Shown: positions 9,292 through 18,262, counted from the stretch's first letter. The stretch: 64,000 nucleotides of DNA from Candidatus Zixiibacteriota bacterium (GCA_029860345.1 JAOUBJ010000016.1:1-64000); one strand, 5' to 3'. Numbers and translations are program-made. Notes: generated by a model from the letters alone, not told the origin.

Positions 9292-9825
9292 TCACACCTT
9301 GCCGGTTTCGAGGCATTCGCTCAGCATGGAACGTCCTCGGTTGAGAATCGAGTACATATTATTGCGCGACACTTTCAAACGACTACAAATCTCGCCTGCA
9401 CCGTATCCCTGGTAAGTTAAACTCAGGGCGCGGGCGTATTGTCGGCGAATCATAACCATCTTCTTCAAACACTCCACCAATGCCGACTCCAGATTCCAGT
9501 CGGGCTGAACGCTTGCCTTGGTCGCCATGCGTTCATTGTTCGGATCGTCGACCTGTCTTTCAGCTCTGGTTTTCTTGGACTGAAGGTAGTTGCCTATCTT
9601 CATTCGCAGCACCGTATAGACCCACGCCTCAAAACCCTGATGGAATTCGGCGCTTTTGTATTTCTCCAGTACCGTTGCGCAGGCCCGCTGGACAACGTCC
9701 TCGGTCTCATCGGGCTCTCGAACTCTTCTTTTGGCCACGGTCAAAAATCTCGCACGCAGAATTCGAAATAACTGTTCCTCGGCCTTGCGATCACCGGATA
9801 GGGCCTTAGTCAGATATCGATTCAC
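9292..9825 (-). CDS. ECF-type sigma-70 factor
   Basis: A 177-residue protein with the two-domain layout of ECF sigma factors. Region 2 covers ~residues 10-90 (EDVVQRACATVLEKY, FEAWVYTVLRMKIGNYL). Region 4 covers ~115-170, ending in a helix-turn-helix (LTYQGYGAGEICSRLKVSRN, then MYSILNRGRSMLSECL). The GTG start has a GGAGAG site just upstream. A TTGACA/GCTAAT promoter lies about 35-60 bases upstream. It heads the operon with the zinc-finger anti-sigma and the TPR-CHAT protease. It probably directs polymerase to this operon and perhaps other targets; no ECF target motif could be verified. Confidence 0.92.
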   Translation of the reverse strand: MNRYLTKALSGDRKAEEQLFRILRARFLTVAKRRVREPDETEDVVQRACATVLEKYKSAEFHQGFEAWVYTVLRMKIGNYLQSKKTRAERQVDDPNNERMATKASVQPDWNLESALVECLKKMVMIRRQYARALSLTYQGYGAGEICSRLKVSRNNMYSILNRGRSMLSECLETGKV

Positions 9826-9858
9826 TTCTCTCCGTCAATACTGGATGTATCTATCTCA

Positions 9859-9886
9859 ATTAGCGACACCTGGCGATGATTGTCAA
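9859..9886 (-). promoter_or_regulatory. Candidate promoter of the sigma/anti-sigma/CHAT operon
   Basis: On the minus strand a perfect TTGACA (9881-9886) is followed 16 bases later by GCTAAT (9859-9864), a four-of-six match to the -10 box. It sits immediately upstream of the sigma gene and looks like a housekeeping promoter. Confidence 0.5.
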
Positions 9887-10039
9887 GGGGCAGTCCGGTT
9901 CGGTGGAGCCCGGCGCCGGGTCACATACACCTCCAATGACGGGAGACAAGACCAACGGTAACATGCACGTCGCGGTTCTTAGTAGGCTGGGTCCGTCTTC
10001 GCCTGCGCGCCGCGTCGTGGACCCGCCGAGTTCGGAGGA

Positions 10040-10056
10040 ACACGGCTTGACCGTGT
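10040..10056 (+). repeat. CTTGA-loop hairpin, copy 1
   Basis: Perfect 6-base stem ACACGG/CCGTGT closing the five-base loop CTTGA. The same loop with different stems recurs at 10103-10119 (inverted) and 27942-27958. Confidence 0.65.
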
Positions 10057-10102
10057 CAGGTCTCCAAGAGAAGAGAGAACTGACCTACAAGAGAAGACGG
10101 AT

Positions 10103-10119
10103 GCCGGATCAAGTCCGGC
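10103..10119 (-). repeat. CTTGA-loop hairpin, copy 2 (inverted)
   Basis: On the minus strand the stem GCCGGA/TCCGGC closes the loop CTTGA. Stem bases differ from the other two copies while pairing is kept. Confidence 0.65.
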
Positions 10120-10323
10120 ATGTCGGAGTGATGAGATTGCCGCGTCCACGCGAAGCGCGTGGTCTCGCAATGACGAGAATTGCATGGGGTTCAACAGTCC
10201 CCCATACCGTCGGTTAATCCAACAAAAGCGTGGGTTTGTTGCAAGACATCGGCACTTGATCAAAAGAACCTATCAGATGAACAGGCGAGAGTGAGAACCA
10301 CAATCAAAAACGGGAGATAAGAC

Positions 10324-13300
10324 ATGAGACACTCGTACATTTTCACCATCGTGTTAGCCGCGGTTGCCGTTGTCGGCATAGCCGCTGCCTTCCAGGCGCC
10401 TCATCCGGAGGAGACACCGGCGCACGAAGCACAAGGAAGGGGCTTGCCTGTCTCGGGCGGGGTCGTCCAACACCAGCCGCGAATGAGACCCTTTTCAGCA
10501 GACCCAGTGGTAGGGGGAATCACCATCGGCGGCTTGTTCGGTAACGCACCGCTCTGTTTTGTTGAGAACCGAGGTCAACTGCACCAGGATGTCAGCTATT
10601 GCCTGGAAGGAACCGACAAGACGGCCTACTTTACGCCCTATGGTGTTACCTTTGCTCTGACGGCCGCCAAAGAACAAGCCGGGTACAACCAAAGGTGGGT
10701 GGTGAAACAAGACTATGTCGGTGCCGAGCCGAGTCGCCCGACAGGGCAGGAGCCAACAGGGGCGAACATCAGCTACTTCAAGGGGCAGCCGGAAGATTGG
10801 ATGATCGATCTTACAAGTTTTCGGAAACTGATTCACCGTGATCTGTGGCCGGGTATCGACCTCGTTTATACGGGATTGACCAACCGGCTGAAATACGACT
10901 TCGTGGTGAAACCTGGGGCTGATCCCAACCTGATCAGGCTGGTCTACCGTGGAGCCACCGGCGTGACGATTGATAAAGCAGGACAACTGGTTGTAAGCAC
11001 ACCGCTCGGCAGCATTGTCGATGGTACCCCGTTCGCCTATCAACAGATTGAAGGCCAGTTGGTGGAAGTGCCGTCCTGTTACAATCCTATTCGGAATTCT
11101 ACCGAAAACGGTTTTGAGTACGGTTTCAGCCTCGGCCGTTATGATCCGACGCAGCCTCTGATCATCGACCCTGAGATACGGATGAATCGGCGCGGCGCAT
11201 CTGATCGGTCGGCGGCGTCCGGCGGCAATTACGCAAAATCCGGACTCGGTGATGTGGAAGTTCGTTTGAACGGAGGCGACGACGTTGCCTACATCGGCGA
11301 CACCAATATCGTCGAATTCTGGATTATGAACGACGCTGTACTTACCGCGATGAGCCTCGGCCTCGAATTTTCAATCGGACGTACCTATCAATTTGATCCC
11401 AACCACGGCGGTGCTTCGAAATATGTCCAGGAAAAGGGGGACGCTGTCGGCGCGTGGGATTCAGGACTTTTGGAGGTTGTTTCGATCGATAACCTGTCAT
11501 CGGACTCCATCGGAATCGGGGGTGTAGTGTTTGTGCCGGGCTCCGGGCTGCCTGTTCACATGCCGCAGGCTCTCTGTTATACGATGGCCGTTTATATAGA
11601 TCCCGGACAGGATGAACTGGTCAACGGTTTCTGTGTTGACAACATCTTCATGCAGCCGAGCGTCCCTTGGTCGTTCAACGATGATGCCGGCAGCTATGCT
11701 CCGGACTTTCAGGGTCATCCTAATTCGAGCGAGAACGATCCGGACGCCCCGGAGGTCTGTTTTGATATTGTCCACGGGCAGCAGGAAATCTGGTGGAAGG
11801 AACCTAACGGTATCTACATGCCGGACTTTGACCAGAACCAGAGCGGTTGGCAGAATTTCTGCGGACCTACAGCCGCGGCGGACTGCCTTTGGTGGTTCCA
11901 TCTTCTACACCCGGAATGGAACCTGGTACCGGCCGGTGTGACGGCACCGGACTTTGTGGAGCAACTGGCCGAACTGATGAGCACCAATGTCGCTCCATCG
12001 TCGGGCACTCATGTCGACAGTATGCAAAGCGGTATACGAAAGTGGCTATACCTGCAAAACTGTCACGGTGAACTGGCCGAAAGCACCTACTACATGCCGA
12101 CCTACGAGTTCTGTCGTGATGAGTTGATGGACTGTCATGATGTGATTCTGCTGCTCGGGTTCTGGGAGGTGCAACAGATCATTCCGGATATGCCGCAGCA
12201 AGGCTGTTTTGAAATACACTGGGAACGTATCGGCGGTCATTTCACCACCATGGCCGGGGTCGACGAGATCGGTTACATGGCCGGATTATCCGATCCCGAC
12301 AAAGACGCCGCCGAGACCTCCCTGATTTTTCCGCCCAGTCGCGTTCTTGGACCCAATCACAATCATCCGACCGGACACAACGACGGCATCAGTGTGTCGC
12401 ACGACGTTTACGACGTGTCCACCCTTGGTATCAGTCCCGGTGGTCTCTGGGAGATGCCGGATTACTATTACATAACCAAAGGCACATCGATTGACAAATA
12501 CGGCCCAGGGACCAATCCCAATCCGCAGGCGAAAAGCCGGCAGGTGACCATCTGGTGCGACGATCTGCCGCCATGGGTCTATCCCACCGCCAAGGTTACC
12601 GAAGTGGAAGCGGCGGTAGTTGTATATCCGCGTCCTCCGGTGCGCGATACGGTCACTTGTGAACCACAGAGTGGTCCCGACTCGACGCATCCATCCACCT
12701 ATTTCTATGACGTAACACCGGGTGAGTTTGGGCGCTGTGACTTTCACGTGAGAGTGTACGACAGCATCGAATCAAACTACAGCAATTGGGTGCAACCGAA
12801 CGGATGGCAACATGCCTTGCACAAAGTAGGTTCGGCGTGGTGGGTGTCGTGGTACAACCCGCCGTGTGACAATGCCATCTTCAGCAAGTTCCGCTTCCAG
12901 TTCGACAACGACAATGAAGCTGTCTGGGGAGACTGGACCACCACCATCGACGGCAGCATTGATCCTTACGCTCAGTTGATCGACTCCGCAGGCAATCACA
13001 GCAGCGAATCGAACGGATATGGCTACCGTGTTCATGTGCCGAAGATGACTCCACTTGTGGACAGTGCGATCTCGCTCGATACCGTTATTGGCTCTTACGA
13101 CGGTGATCTTGTTGCAGGCGAAGACCTCAAGTTCGTCATGCGGCTTACATACAACCCCGGCAGCAACCTAAACGGTATCAATAATGGCTTCAGAGTCTAC
13201 TCGCCGGACGGCGCTACCTGGCAGCCGATTGTCGGCGACACCATTAACCTGGGATGGTCAGGCATATTCGACCTCGGACCCTTCATCAACTACAATAGCG

Positions 13301-15846
13301 CCAACGGATCGGGCGCCGACACGGTAGGTTTCAATGCCGCTGCTATCCTGCAGGGCATGACGGCACCTTTCGATAATCAGGTTTGGTGGATCCAGACAAA
13401 AGTATCGGACGCCGACAGCGGCAAACATTTGTGCGTGGATTCCTCCTTCTACAATCCGGGTGGGAACTGGGTGTGGGCCGTTCAGAGTGGGACTTTTATC
13501 TTCCCCAGTTGGGACGGACCGCACTGTTTCCAGATCACCGGATCGCAGACGCAGCCCGATGGTGGCGATCTGGCTTACTGCGGTTACGTCGGCGGATCAT
13601 CCGGCGACCTCGGTCATGCCGTGGCTGTGGACGCCGAGGGATGCGCGTATATCACAGGCGGAACCCTCTCATCCTCATCGCAGGGTTTCCCGGTGAAGGT
13701 CGGTCCCGATCCGACCTACAACTATTACGGTGATGTCTTTGTGGCCAAGGTCAGCCCCGAGGGAGACTCGTTGATCTACTGCGGTTACATTGGAGGTGAA
13801 TGGAGCGATGCCGGCTGCGGAATCGCCGTCGATGCCGAAGGCTGTGCCTACGTCACCGGTTACACCGAATCTCAGTATGGTTTTCCGACTATCGTGGGTC
13901 CGGACTACGGTCTGTCCGGAACACGCGATGCCTTTGCCGCCAAGTTGAATGCATCCGGCACCAGTCTGGTGTACTGCGGATATATCGGTGGCTGGGGTGA
14001 GGGACTGGGCGAGGTCGGGTACGACGAGGGGAGGGCTATCGCCGTTGATGTCGAAGGATGCGCCTACATCTCCGGATTCACCAACTCTGATCAGAACTAT
14101 TGGTCGCAACTCGCGGTCGGACCGGACCTCACCTATAACGGTGGCGAGTACGACGCTTTCGTAACGAAGGTAGCCGCCGACGGCAGCGGCTTGATCTTCT
14201 GTGGCTATGTCGGAGGGTCCGGCGACGATTACGGATATGGCATAGCCGTGGATGACGGTCAGTATCCATACGTTACCGGATACACCAATTCAACAGAGTC
14301 TACATTCCCCACTCATATCGGCCCTGACCTCACGCACAACGGCACCAACGACGCATTTGTGACCAAAGTCGATTACATGGGAACGGGGTTCGTTTACAGC
14401 GGGTTTATCGGTGGCTCCAACCAGGACTATGGACACGGAATCACTGTCGATCTACAGGGAGCCGCCTATGTGGCCGGTGATGCATTCTCAACCGAGGTGT
14501 CCTTCCCGGTGGAAGTCGGTCCCGACCTGACACAAAACGGCAGCAACGATGCTTTCATCGCCAAAGTGATGGTCAACGGAACCGGATTGACCTATTGCGG
14601 GTACATCGGTGGCGAGGATTTCGAGAGCGGCTACGGTGTCGCCATCGACGCCACCGGCAATGCCTATGTAACGGGCAAGACATGGTCTACCCAGGCATCG
14701 TTCCCGGTGATCCAGGGACCCGATCTTACCTTCAATGGCGCATCCGATGGCTACGTGGCCAAAGTGAACGCCGCCGGCACGGCCTTGGATTACTGTGGCT
14801 ATATCGGAGGTGCAGCCGACGAGCAGGGTAATGGCGTCGCGGTCGACCAGATCGGGAATGCTTACATCGCAGGATCGATTAACTCAGACGAAGCATCCTT
14901 CCCGGTTGAGATCGGCCCTGACCTGACTCACAACGGAGGTGGCAGTGATGCCTTTGTGGCCAAGGTTTCGGTGTCGGTGTCTTGCTGCATGCCACCGCTT
15001 CGGGGAAACATCGACTACGATCCGGGTGATCTGATTGACATCTCAGATTTGGTCTACCTGGTCGACTACATGTTCACCGGTGGTCCCGCCCCGCATTGCA
15101 TGGAAGAGGCCGACATTAACGGCGACGGGCAGCATGACATCGCCGATCTCGTCTTTTTGGTCGACTACATGTTCAGCGGCGGCCCCGATCCGGCCGGATG
15201 CGGCAAGAGCGGATCACTCTGTGCCCCATCGGAGGCCGACCCCGGCGTCACCCTGTTGTTCGACTATGCGGATGGCTACACGACTATCAGCCTGGATGCA
15301 GATATCGCTATCCGTGGATTGCAACTGGAGCTGGTCGGAGACGGTGATGGTGTCGTGCGCAAGTTAGGCGGTGATCAAATCGACATGGTGTCGGGAAGTG
15401 ACGGGCGCGTCGTGAAGATAGGTATCCTTGATCTCGACGGACCTATGACCCTTGAAGCCGGTAGCTGTGAGATAGCGAGTCTCAAAGGACGCTACACCGT
15501 GACCGAGGCGTTGGCGGTCGACAAGAGCATCCGGAAAGTGCTGCCGACCGTCCTTGCTTCAGCGAACGGTCCAAGTCTGCCGAGCCACTTCGTCCTGCAC
15601 CAGAACTACCCCAATCCGTTCAATCCGACAACGGAGATCGGCTTCGCTCTTCCCCGTGCTTGTCACGTATCGCTGAATATCTACAATGTCCTGGGACAGC
15701 GGGTGACGACATTGTTGAACGAGCGGCTCGAAGCCGGCCACCACTTTCAGGAATGGCATGCCAACGGAGCAGCCAGCGGCGTGTACTTCTATCGCATACG
15801 TGCCGAAGACTTCGTTCAGACCAAAAAGATGATGCTCCTGAAGTAA
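10324..15846 (+). CDS. Giant secreted SBBP-repeat protein with internal cysteine-peptidase-like cassette, dockerin and sorting domain
   Basis: A 1840-residue exported protein; the signal peptide is MRHSYIFTIVLAAVAVVGIAAAF. Residues ~70-285 match the domain that normally precedes SBBP beta-propeller repeats (FVENRGQLHQDVSYCLEG, ISYFKGQPEDW, YDFVVKPGADP). A cassette of about 790 residues follows. It contains a papain/C39-like pair, Cys513 in NFCGPTAAADC and His639 in RIGGHFTTMAGVDE, and the module shared with the gene at 3599. Seven SBBP repeats then cover ~1080-1555 (consensus YCGYIGG--D-G-GIAVD, AYVTG, GPDLT-NG--DAFVAKV). A paired dockerin, a post-dockerin module and a PNPFNP sorting domain ending KKMMLLK complete it. 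A GGGAG site precedes the ATG. Peptidase activity is inferred. The cassette splits a normally continuous domain pair. Confidence 0.9.
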   Translation: MRHSYIFTIVLAAVAVVGIAAAFQAPHPEETPAHEAQGRGLPVSGGVVQHQPRMRPFSADPVVGGITIGGLFGNAPLCFVENRGQLHQDVSYCLEGTDKTAYFTPYGVTFALTAAKEQAGYNQRWVVKQDYVGAEPSRPTGQEPTGANISYFKGQPEDWMIDLTSFRKLIHRDLWPGIDLVYTGLTNRLKYDFVVKPGADPNLIRLVYRGATGVTIDKAGQLVVSTPLGSIVDGTPFAYQQIEGQLVEVPSCYNPIRNSTENGFEYGFSLGRYDPTQPLIIDPEIRMNRRGASDRSAASGGNYAKSGLGDVEVRLNGGDDVAYIGDTNIVEFWIMNDAVLTAMSLGLEFSIGRTYQFDPNHGGASKYVQEKGDAVGAWDSGLLEVVSIDNLSSDSIGIGGVVFVPGSGLPVHMPQALCYTMAVYIDPGQDELVNGFCVDNIFMQPSVPWSFNDDAGSYAPDFQGHPNSSENDPDAPEVCFDIVHGQQEIWWKEPNGIYMPDFDQNQSGWQNFCGPTAAADCLWWFHLLHPEWNLVPAGVTAPDFVEQLAELMSTNVAPSSGTHVDSMQSGIRKWLYLQNCHGELAESTYYMPTYEFCRDELMDCHDVILLLGFWEVQQIIPDMPQQGCFEIHWERIGGHFTTMAGVDEIGYMAGLSDPDKDAAETSLIFPPSRVLGPNHNHPTGHNDGISVSHDVYDVSTLGISPGGLWEMPDYYYITKGTSIDKYGPGTNPNPQAKSRQVTIWCDDLPPWVYPTAKVTEVEAAVVVYPRPPVRDTVTCEPQSGPDSTHPSTYFYDVTPGEFGRCDFHVRVYDSIESNYSNWVQPNGWQHALHKVGSAWWVSWYNPPCDNAIFSKFRFQFDNDNEAVWGDWTTTIDGSIDPYAQLIDSAGNHSSESNGYGYRVHVPKMTPLVDSAISLDTVIGSYDGDLVAGEDLKFVMRLTYNPGSNLNGINNGFRVYSPDGATWQPIVGDTINLGWSGIFDLGPFINYNSANGSGADTVGFNAAAILQGMTAPFDNQVWWIQTKVSDADSGKHLCVDSSFYNPGGNWVWAVQSGTFIFPSWDGPHCFQITGSQTQPDGGDLAYCGYVGGSSGDLGHAVAVDAEGCAYITGGTLSSSSQGFPVKVGPDPTYNYYGDVFVAKVSPEGDSLIYCGYIGGEWSDAGCGIAVDAEGCAYVTGYTESQYGFPTIVGPDYGLSGTRDAFAAKLNASGTSLVYCGYIGGWGEGLGEVGYDEGRAIAVDVEGCAYISGFTNSDQNYWSQLAVGPDLTYNGGEYDAFVTKVAADGSGLIFCGYVGGSGDDYGYGIAVDDGQYPYVTGYTNSTESTFPTHIGPDLTHNGTNDAFVTKVDYMGTGFVYSGFIGGSNQDYGHGITVDLQGAAYVAGDAFSTEVSFPVEVGPDLTQNGSNDAFIAKVMVNGTGLTYCGYIGGEDFESGYGVAIDATGNAYVTGKTWSTQASFPVIQGPDLTFNGASDGYVAKVNAAGTALDYCGYIGGAADEQGNGVAVDQIGNAYIAGSINSDEASFPVEIGPDLTHNGGGSDAFVAKVSVSVSCCMPPLRGNIDYDPGDLIDISDLVYLVDYMFTGGPAPHCMEEADINGDGQHDIADLVFLVDYMFSGGPDPAGCGKSGSLCAPSEADPGVTLLFDYADGYTTISLDADIAIRGLQLELVGDGDGVVRKLGGDQIDMVSGSDGRVVKIGILDLDGPMTLEAGSCEIASLKGRYTVTEALAVDKSIRKVLPTVLASANGPSLPSHFVLHQNYPNPFNPTTEIGFALPRACHVSLNIYNVLGQRVTTLLNERLEAGHHFQEWHANGAASGVYFYRIRAEDFVQTKKMMLLK

Positions 15847-15871
15847 TAGTTTTCGAACATGAGCTTCATCG

Positions 15872-15898
15872 TGGGGCGGGTCGTCGTGACCCGTCCCA
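15872..15898 (+). terminator. Probable terminator hairpin after the SBBP gene
   Basis: An 11-base stem with one G-T wobble (tggggcgggtc/gacccgtccca) and loop gtcgt lies 26 bases after the stop codon, followed by a T-rich tract. It belongs to a wider group of GACCCGYC-armed hairpins here (18064, 27963). Confidence 0.55.
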
Positions 15899-16005
15899 TG
15901 TTTGTTTTGGGTGGTGTTGGGTGACCCTGCCTCTGGTTCTGCCGTCTTTCATTGGCGGAACCGCTAATCCGCCGCGGCGGACGCCCTACCGTCCGCATCG
16001 TCTCT

Positions 16006-16719
16006 CTACTGCATCATTAGCACAGCCCTGAAGAGCACAGAACAAACCGAAAGCAATCCCATCGATAGGACCGAATAAAGATAGCCGCGATTGCGCGATA
16101 CGTCGTAGATGATCGACAGGCCGATGCCGATAGCAACAATCTCCCAGATGAGGAACAGGTCAATCCGGGACAGGGCAAGGGGAAGAAGGCGGCTCTCGCC
16201 AAGGTACGGCGCCAACACGGCGAGTGATAATGACACCGACGTGGTTTGCTTAATGAGCATCAACGGCGCCAGAACAATCTTGCCGACTGCATAGATTACC
16301 TCGCCGTAGAGCATAACCGAAAGCACTTGTTTGAATCGGGCCGCGCCGGGGTAGACAAGGTTTCCCCAGAGCATGCACAAGCCTGCCGCAATCAGCGGGA
16401 CCAGGAACAAAACCACGTTGTCATTGACCAGAACCTGGCGTTTCATGGAACGCGCTTCTTCCGGCGTAAACTCCATTCGACCCTGCGTCTGCTCCTGCGT
16501 TCTTTCCATCAGCGTCTCAAAACTGATGTCAATCGTAACCAGCGAAAAGGTGATGAGGAGAACAGCGAACGCTATGAACGGCGCAAGGAGGCTCGGGCGT
16601 TCTTTTGACTTTTCGAAGAACGCCGTCGGACTGTAGAACACCTCCGCCAACCCCCGGAAGGAAAGGGTACGGTCTGTGACGGGGCGGTAATCTGTGTTGA
16701 CAGTAACCGATCTATCCAT
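16006..16719 (-). CDS. Yip1-domain integral membrane protein
   Basis: 237 residues with about five hydrophobic segments: LLAPFIAFAVLLITFSLV, NVVLFLVPLIAAGLCMLWG, VMLYGEVIYAVGKIVLAPLM, FLIWEIVAIGIGLSII and YSVLSMGLLSVCSVLF. The FYSPTAFFEK opening is typical of bacterial Yip1-family proteins. Their role is unknown; they often sit near exporters. The ATG is preceded by a GAGAG site. It is convergent with the SBBP gene and separate from the redoxin/peptide pair upstream (gap ~145 bases). Confidence 0.8.
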   Translation of the reverse strand: MDRSVTVNTDYRPVTDRTLSFRGLAEVFYSPTAFFEKSKERPSLLAPFIAFAVLLITFSLVTIDISFETLMERTQEQTQGRMEFTPEEARSMKRQVLVNDNVVLFLVPLIAAGLCMLWGNLVYPGAARFKQVLSVMLYGEVIYAVGKIVLAPLMLIKQTTSVSLSLAVLAPYLGESRLLPLALSRIDLFLIWEIVAIGIGLSIIYDVSRNRGYLYSVLSMGLLSVCSVLFRAVLMMQ

Positions 16720-16865
16720 AAAAGCTCTCTCGCATTATATATCCTCGAATCTCAATGATAGAATCTTCGCACAAAATACTTTTCGGACCGTCGATGCGGG
16801 CTCTTCAATGCGGTCGCTGGAGCACGTCGACTTACTCCAGCGACAAACAGTTACTCCTACCTCGA

Positions 16866-17075
16866 TCAATAGGCTGAAGTGATGTAGCAGCTCTCATACG
16901 AACACTGGCAGTCAGTATCCGAAACTAAACAGCACGTGTAAGAAAGCCCGGCGAACAGGTAGGTTGATCTGCAAGCGTAGTGTATTTCTATAGCCTGCGT
17001 TTGTGGCGCTATGAATCCGACGGCAAAAGCCGCCAGAAGAACACTACACAACAGTATGGTCGTGACTTTCCGCAT
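16866..17075 (-). CDS. Small secreted cysteine-rich peptide
   Basis: 69 residues. The ATG at 17075 is chosen over a GTG three codons upstream because a near-perfect AAAGGAGG lies 8 bases before it. A clear Sec signal (MRKVTTILLCSVLLAAFAVG, cleavage probably after QTQA) leaves a mature peptide of about 41 residues with six cysteines in the order C, CC, CxC, C (ACRSTY, YTCCLVSD, CQCSYESCY). It follows the membrane-anchored redoxin gene by 68 bases on the same strand, so the redoxin may set or break its disulfides. Small exported Cys-rich peptides beside TlpA-like genes are known in Bacteroidetes (NVEALA-type), but I see no clear sequence match. Function unknown. Confidence 0.78.
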   Translation of the reverse strand: MRKVTTILLCSVLLAAFAVGFIAPQTQAIEIHYACRSTYLFAGLSYTCCLVSDTDCQCSYESCYITSAY

Positions 17076-17143
17076 GTTACTCACCTCCTTTCAACAGTCA
17101 AGCGGTTGCTGGTTTCACAGAAGTAGGCTTCTGCCTGATCCTT

Positions 17144-17743
17144 CTATGACTCTTCCCCGGGGTTGATTGCAGTAACTACTTCGAATGGATCAAATCCCTC
17201 GTGGAACCCATGCTGCATGAATTCGATGACGCCGTTTGCGCTCAGGCCGACCAGGCTCGGGAATCGGCTGATCTCATAGTTGGAATGGAAGCTGAGATCG
17301 GTGTCGCAATAGAGCGCGAACGGGATATCCGACTCTTCGCTGTAGGCGCGTGCCTGTTTCACTTCAGCCACACAGATACCCACCAGCTGCAAATCCGCCG
17401 AGAGTGTGTCGGTGTACGTTTTCCATTGATCGATAGCTTGCGTGCATGGCGCGCAGTCAACTATCATGAACATCACAACCGTACTCTTCTTCCCAATGAA
17501 TTGATGGGTGCTGACCCGGTTACCCTCCAGGTCGAATAGCTCCACATCCGGGAACATCTCTCCCGCTTTCAGCAGACCTACTTCGTGAGGATTACCGGGA
17601 CCCGACCCTTTCACCGCCGCGGACCCAAGTCGCCATCCGACATACTCATTCCCTGCGACCAAGCCGACAAAGGCTGCGGCAATGATCCCCAATCCTACGA
17701 GAATGGCGAATTTCTTTTTTGTTCGTGTGGATTTGTCGCTCAT
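17144..17743 (-). CDS. Membrane-anchored thioredoxin-fold (TlpA/redoxin-like) protein
   Basis: 199 residues. The ATG at 17743 is chosen because GGAGG sits 6 bases upstream; a GTG two codons earlier is less likely. One N-terminal transmembrane anchor (FAILVGLGIIAAAFVGLVAG) places the domain outside the cytoplasmic membrane. The redoxin core has MFPDVELFDLEGN, VVMFMIVDCAPCTQA with the active-site CAPC, and a cis-proline segment SRFPSLVG. It probably acts in thiol-disulfide exchange. It forms an operon with the six-cysteine peptide downstream. Two perfect inverted repeats occupy the 80 bases upstream, one resembling a Fur/PerR box, suggesting metal or peroxide control. Confidence 0.88.
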   Translation of the reverse strand: MSDKSTRTKKKFAILVGLGIIAAAFVGLVAGNEYVGWRLGSAAVKGSGPGNPHEVGLLKAGEMFPDVELFDLEGNRVSTHQFIGKKSTVVMFMIVDCAPCTQAIDQWKTYTDTLSADLQLVGICVAEVKQARAYSEESDIPFALYCDTDLSFHSNYEISRFPSLVGLSANGVIEFMQHGFHEGFDPFEVVTAINPGEES

Positions 17744-17762
17744 ACGCACCTCCGGCTCCCGA

Positions 17763-17779
17763 CATGAATTGGATTCATG
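17763..17779. promoter_or_regulatory. Perfect inverted repeat upstream of the redoxin gene
   Basis: CATGAAT and ATTCATG arms of 7 bases around TGG, ending 20 bases before the start codon. It could be an operator or an mRNA hairpin near the leader. Confidence 0.4.
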
Positions 17780-17801
17780 GCATACCTATCCGCCTACATG
17801 A

Positions 17802-17820
17802 AGCAATGATTTTCATTGCT
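17802..17820. promoter_or_regulatory. Fur/PerR-like operator upstream of redoxin-peptide operon
   Basis: A 19-base perfect palindrome with 8-base arms AGCAATGA/TCATTGCT around TTT. Its core AATGATTTTCATT differs from the classical Fur core AATGATAATCATT at only two central positions. It lies about 60 bases upstream of the redoxin start, where a promoter is expected. Confidence 0.5.
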
Positions 17821-18262
17821 CATGACTCCGTTAAATGCAAGCCTGTGCGCTCTGTGTTGTCGGTCAGATCAGTTGGTATTCCTCAGAGGAAAGAGACTAT
17901 CCCACCCGTGCGTGAGACAGAAAACCAACAGGTGTCAGTTGCCCATGATTGTTTGTTGTCCGACACCTCTTTCCCTGAGCCACGTTACACAATCGAGATG
18001 GGTTTGTCAACAGATATTTTCGGCCACGGTGGTGTTGGGCGATCCTGCTCTACTCCGAACAAGTGCGGCGGGTCACACAGATTCGCTTACACAAATTCGC
18101 AAGACCCGCCGCAACGACTTGGCCAGTCGGCCGACAGCACATGCAAATGTCTTTCTTCTGCATTGGATTGAAATCACAAAAAGAGTATCTTCCTGTAATG
18201 AATCGGCTAAAGCTCCGACCACATGTGGAGCGTCTAAACTTCGTAAACAGGAGAACCCGAAC
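17821..18262. other. Intergenic region with a long-armed inverted repeat
   Basis: No gene is supported; the open frame entering the DUF6265-like gene has no coding character before 18263. An 11-base perfect inverted repeat (TGCGGCGGGTC at 18064-18074, GACCCGCCGCA at 18103-18113) flanks a 28-base spacer. The motif ggtggtgttgggygaycctgc near 18028-18049 also occurs near 15911-15930, so part of this is dispersed repeat DNA. Confidence 0.55.
18064..18113. repeat. Inverted repeat with GACCCGYC arms
   Basis: Perfect 11-base arms, about 28-base spacer. Related arms occur at 15872-15898 and 27963-28006. Confidence 0.65.

Larger units (their letters stand above)
9887..10323. other. Intergenic region with hairpin repeats
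   Basis: About 440 bases without a gene. It holds two hairpins whose loop is CTTGA (10040-10056 on plus; 10103-10119, same loop on the minus strand) and a palindrome-rich stretch with cgcgtccacgcgaagcgcg near 10142-10160. Short frames here (for example minus 9979-10263) read like the widespread RHAGLDPAS pseudo-peptide of such repeats and are not treated as genes. A GGGAG site precedes the ATG at 10324. Confidence 0.6.

Noticed and set aside
9979-10263. Small frame reading RHAGLDPAS
   Set aside because: This peptide recurs from widespread palindromic repeats and is not a protein.
17816-18262. Upstream extension of the DUF6265-like gene
   Set aside because: The extension has no coding character and crosses an inverted repeat; the ATG at 18263 has its own ribosome site and signal segment.
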